Part shown: positions 29,680-32,337 of the stretch, piece after piece
Layout: every line of letters begins with the position of its first letter
How positions within the stretch are numbered: position 1 is the stretch's first letter
Program-made: the position numbers and the translations under genes
From: a virus
DNA: 32,337 nucleotides
Reading direction: 5' to 3' (one strand)
IMG/VR virus record: IMGVR_UViG_3300032308_001291
Coordinates: 1-32,337 of that record
The notes under the pieces: generated by a model
The model's input: only the letters and a program-made list of their open reading frames with translations
Told to the model about the DNA's origin: nothing
Database searches by the model: none

Positions 29680-31105
29680 TGGTGCCGGACAAAGCGAGTT
29701 CGGCACCCATAATGGCGATCTTGACGGGGTCGGTGCCGGACACCTCGTAGACGCGGTCACGCAACTTGTTAGTCATGCCAAGCCGCCGCCAAAAGGCACG
29801 GTAGCCGTAGTTGCCGATCTTACCCATGCCCGTCCAATGTTCGTTCGACCAGGTATGGCCGCCATCGTCTGACCAACGCATGATGATTTGCGGGTCGTTA
29901 CCTTGGCCGGTAGCAAGGCCGACGCCTGTCTCGCACTCAAGCTGCAACGCGTGCTGGGCGGTACGTTTTAAGTTGTTCTGGCCGGTTGGCAGCGCCCGCC
30001 AAGACCGCAGCCATTTCTGAGGCAGCGTGTCGTCAGCAAACACATCAAGGTCGTAAGCGTAAATCTTGCCGTTTTGGAAGTCGCCTACCACCACTTGATT
30101 GTTGTAAAACATCTGGCAGTTAGCACGGTGGCGGATAAACTCACCGTTAGCAAACCCTGCTCGCTCATGCCATGCGCCAGTAGCTACGTCAAACACCCAT
30201 GTTTTTTGGGCGGTCGGAAAGCTCAGCACGTAAAAAGCATGGCCGTCTTGCTGATAAGTAAACGCGATTGCGTCTGAAATGGTGCCGTAGCTCTGGATGG
30301 CGTACTCGACCGCATGGGTTGAGATGCGCTGACCAGTGTAGCCGTTAGCACGGAACACCACGCCTTGACCGCGGGCGTCAGACCCTAGCCAGAACAGCGA
30401 GTTGTCCATCTTGGCAACCGAGAAGGTGGCCGCGCAGCCTAGTTCGTTGACCGCACCTTGAATACGAGCCAGCGGGAACGGTGTATCGCCTGCGTTGTAC
30501 CAGACCTCAACTGACTGGGTGCCAAACAGCCATACCTCGCGGTGATCGACAAACAGCGACACTAAGTTGTCGGGCATACCCTCGGCGCTGGCAAAACTCA
30601 GAGGGTCAAGCTGCGTACCATCCAACAGCTCAGACACCCAAAACTTTTGTGAGTTAGGCTCTTGGAAGATAAAGTAACCATCAAGATAGCCAACCGTCAC
30701 CGCGCCTGGAAAGTCTACGTCGGTGATCTCAGCGTACTCTTCGGTAGACGCGTCGTAAATGTAGCCGTCTGGGTTAGCCGCAATGAAAAGCTGCGTGCCA
30801 TTGTCGACCATCGACACCGGGCCGGTGCCCGACACGCCGCCGATTTGAGTGACTGTCCAGTTGGTGTCGACGCGGTACAGCCGCGACCCGGACACCACGT
30901 AGCCGTACTCACCATAAGCCCACAGCCCACGGATAGGGCCGGTGCCAACGGTGGCAAGCCTACGTAAGCCAGGCGCCCGATTCAGGTACGCAGGCTCGTT
31001 GCCTTCCGGTGACGGTGTGATCTCTGGGTACAAGTTGACCATACGCGCGGCTGCAGCGTTAAGGCTGCGAGCCACGTAGGCTTGACCAAGGATAGGCGTC
31101 TTCAT
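29672..31105 (-). CDS. Packaged-DNA stabilisation protein, P22 gp10-like
   Basis: This 477-residue protein (P22 gp10 has 472) is the tail 'hub' that closes the portal after packaging. It begins MKTPILGQAYVARSLNAAAA, RMVNLYPEITPSPEGNEPAY and has PGLRRLATVGTGPIRGLW. Blade-like repeats follow, including PDNLVSLFVDHREVWLFGTQ and TFSVAKMDNSLFWLGSDARG, and a C-terminal HALQLECETGVG, then MRWSDDGGHTWSNEHW. This is the P22 gp10 arrangement. Its ATG overlaps the upstream stop, and its stop overlaps the fibre start. Confidence 0.93.
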   Translation of the reverse strand: MKTPILGQAYVARSLNAAAARMVNLYPEITPSPEGNEPAYLNRAPGLRRLATVGTGPIRGLWAYGEYGYVVSGSRLYRVDTNWTVTQIGGVSGTGPVSMVDNGTQLFIAANPDGYIYDASTEEYAEITDVDFPGAVTVGYLDGYFIFQEPNSQKFWVSELLDGTQLDPLSFASAEGMPDNLVSLFVDHREVWLFGTQSVEVWYNAGDTPFPLARIQGAVNELGCAATFSVAKMDNSLFWLGSDARGQGVVFRANGYTGQRISTHAVEYAIQSYGTISDAIAFTYQQDGHAFYVLSFPTAQKTWVFDVATGAWHERAGFANGEFIRHRANCQMFYNNQVVVGDFQNGKIYAYDLDVFADDTLPQKWLRSWRALPTGQNNLKRTAQHALQLECETGVGLATGQGNDPQIIMRWSDDGGHTWSNEHWTGMGKIGNYGYRAFWRRLGMTNKLRDRVYEVSGTDPVKIAIMGAELALSGTNA

Positions 31106-31557
31106 TTCATGCCGCCGTATCGGTACACCAAACCGCGCTGTATTGCCTCTATTTGCGCGGGTGTCATGGTGCCGGGTGTGTGGGGGTCACGGCCAGTTAC
31201 ACTCATATAGTCTTCCATCCACGCAGTTGGGTGGCTAGTAGATTTAACGCTTTTTCCTTGCGGCGTAGTGCTACCCCAATGTTGCATTTCTTTATCAAAC
31301 TCGTAATCTTGCGGGCGCATTCCTGATTTCCACGCTGCGCGGTAATTGTACTCAGGGGAGTCTAAATTTGGCGCCTCACCGAACTTTTTGATGAATTGTG
31401 CATACCAAGGAGTTTGCCGAATGCCTATTTGGAATGCTTTTTCATCGGCAGCAGTCCATGTACCTAACTCTGCTTCAGGCGCAATAGAATAGCTTGGCGT
31501 AAGGCGCAAACCTTGAGCCAGTCTATTTTTGTTTGGCGGCGCTAAAGCGTTAGGCAT
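31102..31557 (-). CDS. Virion-associated unknown protein, 151 aa
   Basis: The gene lies between the gp4-like and gp10-like genes. Its product begins MPNALAPPNKNRLAQGLRLT and contains SPEYNYRAAWKSGMRPQDYE, MQHWGSTTPQGKSVKSTSHP and TAWMEDYMSVTGRDPHTPG. The YNYRAA..G..P...HW.S...hPT pattern recurs in small proteins of the tail modules of many phages. No domain name is certain. The C-terminus (TPAQIEAIQRGLVYRYGGMK) is helical. Its stop overlaps the gp10 start (ATGAAATGA). Confidence 0.72.
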   Translation of the reverse strand: MPNALAPPNKNRLAQGLRLTPSYSIAPEAELGTWTAADEKAFQIGIRQTPWYAQFIKKFGEAPNLDSPEYNYRAAWKSGMRPQDYEFDKEMQHWGSTTPQGKSVKSTSHPTAWMEDYMSVTGRDPHTPGTMTPAQIEAIQRGLVYRYGGMK

Positions 31558-31559
31558 TT

Positions 31560-32270
31560 TTAGTAGTTACCAGCGTAGATGTTAAACCGCTGGCGAGTAG
31601 CGACCAGCGAGTAAGGCATCGACATCACGTCGTCTGGGTTGTTGATGCGCTTCAGGTTGCGCTTAGACGTCATCGCAATACGAGTAACCTGCGGCATAGG
31701 CTCAACGCCAAACTCGTTGGCAATTTCCATTGCTAGGTTGTACTTGAACGCACGCAGGTAGCCCGGCGGAAACGACAGCGCGGTGTTAAGCGTTGCCGGT
31801 TTATCTAGCTGCTGCACCGACACAAAATGCCACTCCAGCACACGCGTTGGCTTGGGGTAGATCGTCATGGTGATGTCTGGGAACGTGTTGTTCACAAACA
31901 TGACCTGCGGGTAGGTGCTGGTAACTGTCTTGACCGCAATGCCGTTGTACTGCTGCTGGTTGATCAGCTTGATGCCGTAAGACACGTTGGTCTGCGGATC
32001 ACGGAAGTACGTCGCATCGTCAATCAGAATAGGACGATTGCCGACAAAGTCGCCGGTTGGGCCAAGGGTCTGGGTAATTAGATCCGGCGGCCAGTTGAAC
32101 ACCTGATCTTCGGTGCAAAACACAGCCAGACGCTCGGTATTCCACGAATCAATCATCTGATTCATGGCGTTTAGCGCATCTTGGGCAGCCTGCGGTGATG
32201 GCTCTTCACCTTCGGCCAGTTGGCCAATCAGCCGAAGCGCTGCCTTAATCTGGTCAAAGGCGGTTGCCAT
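31560..32270 (-). CDS. Tail accessory factor, P22 gp4-like
   Basis: The 236-residue protein starts MATAFDQIKAALRLIGQLAE, then GEEPSPQAAQDALNAMNQMI and DSWNTERLAVFCTEDQVFNW, the hallmark of the gp4-like ring that binds the portal below. AAGGAGCTTGA before the ATG is a good ribosome-binding site. P22 gp4 is 166 residues; this version has a longer C-terminal part (LAMEIANEFGVEPMPQVTRI and beyond), as in many environmental relatives. It is the adaptor between portal and the gp10-like protein. Confidence 0.92.
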   Translation of the reverse strand: MATAFDQIKAALRLIGQLAEGEEPSPQAAQDALNAMNQMIDSWNTERLAVFCTEDQVFNWPPDLITQTLGPTGDFVGNRPILIDDATYFRDPQTNVSYGIKLINQQQYNGIAVKTVTSTYPQVMFVNNTFPDITMTIYPKPTRVLEWHFVSVQQLDKPATLNTALSFPPGYLRAFKYNLAMEIANEFGVEPMPQVTRIAMTSKRNLKRINNPDDVMSMPYSLVATRQRFNIYAGNY

Positions 32271-32279
32271 TCAAGCTCC

Positions 32280-32337
32280 TTATTCTGCCGCTGCTACCTC
32301 TACAGGCGGGCGGCTACGACGACGTTTGACATCCAGC
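32280..32337 (-). CDS. C-terminal end of an upstream gene (cut by window edge)
   Basis: Eighteen codons and a TAA stop are visible; the visible end reads LDVKRRRSRPPVEVAAAE. It lies nine bases before the gp4-like gene, with its stop inside the gp4 ribosome-binding region. In P22-like phages the position upstream of gp4 belongs to the coat protein or a small protein after it. The fragment is too short to identify. Confidence 0.6.
   Translation of the reverse strand, partial: LDVKRRRSRPPVEVAAAE

Noticed and set aside
28655-29872. Plus-strand frames opposite the tail fibre and gp10 genes
   Set aside because: Pro/Val-rich translations arise from the repetitive Gly/Thr codons of the fibre on the other strand; no start signals.
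1-32337. Search for tRNA genes, CRISPR arrays, integrase, transposase and attachment sites
   Set aside because: No cloverleaf, regularly spaced repeat array, recombinase motif or insertion-sequence ends were seen by reading; a dedicated tRNA scan was not possible.

Overview
The window is most of the genome of a short-tailed, double-stranded DNA phage with a P22-type virion. It carries a P22-type portal (cut by the left edge), a terminase pair, a gp4-like tail accessory factor, a gp10-like DNA stabilisation protein, a gp7-like ejection protein and two further candidate ejection proteins. The lysis cassette contains an inner-membrane spanin with a lipoprotein outer-membrane spanin nested inside it, so the host is Gram-negative, probably a proteobacterium. 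I see no integrase, repressor, tRNA, CRISPR array or insertion sequence. The phage may be strictly lytic, but part of the genome lies outside the window.

Layout, left to right. (1) 1-4551, minus strand: TerS, an unknown protein, TerL, three tiny basic proteins, then portal. (2) 4552-5258: a gene-free control region with an iteron-like TTGCC repeat cluster, a DnaA-box-like site, a TGACGTGC repeat cluster and a strong rightward promoter. (3) 5259-7373, plus strand: eight small, mostly unknown genes ending at a clear terminator; this looks like an early host-takeover operon. (4) 7432-14573, minus strand: the replication operon, transcribed as a small conserved protein, a RecB-like (DUF2800) nuclease, an unknown conserved protein, family A DNA polymerase, a PP-loop (PAPS reductase-like) protein and a primase-helicase. 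(5) 14664-17651, plus strand: a VRR-NUC nuclease, an SNF2-type helicase and seven small genes, tightly overlapped. (6) 17617-32337, minus strand: virion tail and ejection genes followed by lysis genes, in the order gp4-like, unknown, gp10-like, tail fibre, cupin-like, gp7-like, two large virion proteins, several small tail-fibre modules (one interrupted by an HNH/AP2 homing endonuclease), membrane proteins, holin, endolysin and Rz/Rz1.

The left end stops in portal and the right end stops just upstream of gp4. In P22-like phages scaffold and coat lie between those two. The two ends therefore probably join on a circular map, with scaffold and coat missing from this window.

The most interesting features are regulatory. 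A two-stem RNA fold in front of the DNA polymerase buries a candidate Shine-Dalgarno sequence. The divergent promoters at 14.6 kb share their -35 bases, and one of them would give a leaderless mRNA. Other points of interest are the repeat-rich control region, a tail-fibre remnant of 22 codons coupled to the homing endonuclease, an orphan PP-loop enzyme with paired cysteines inside the replication operon, and two long overlapping genes in the lysis region.
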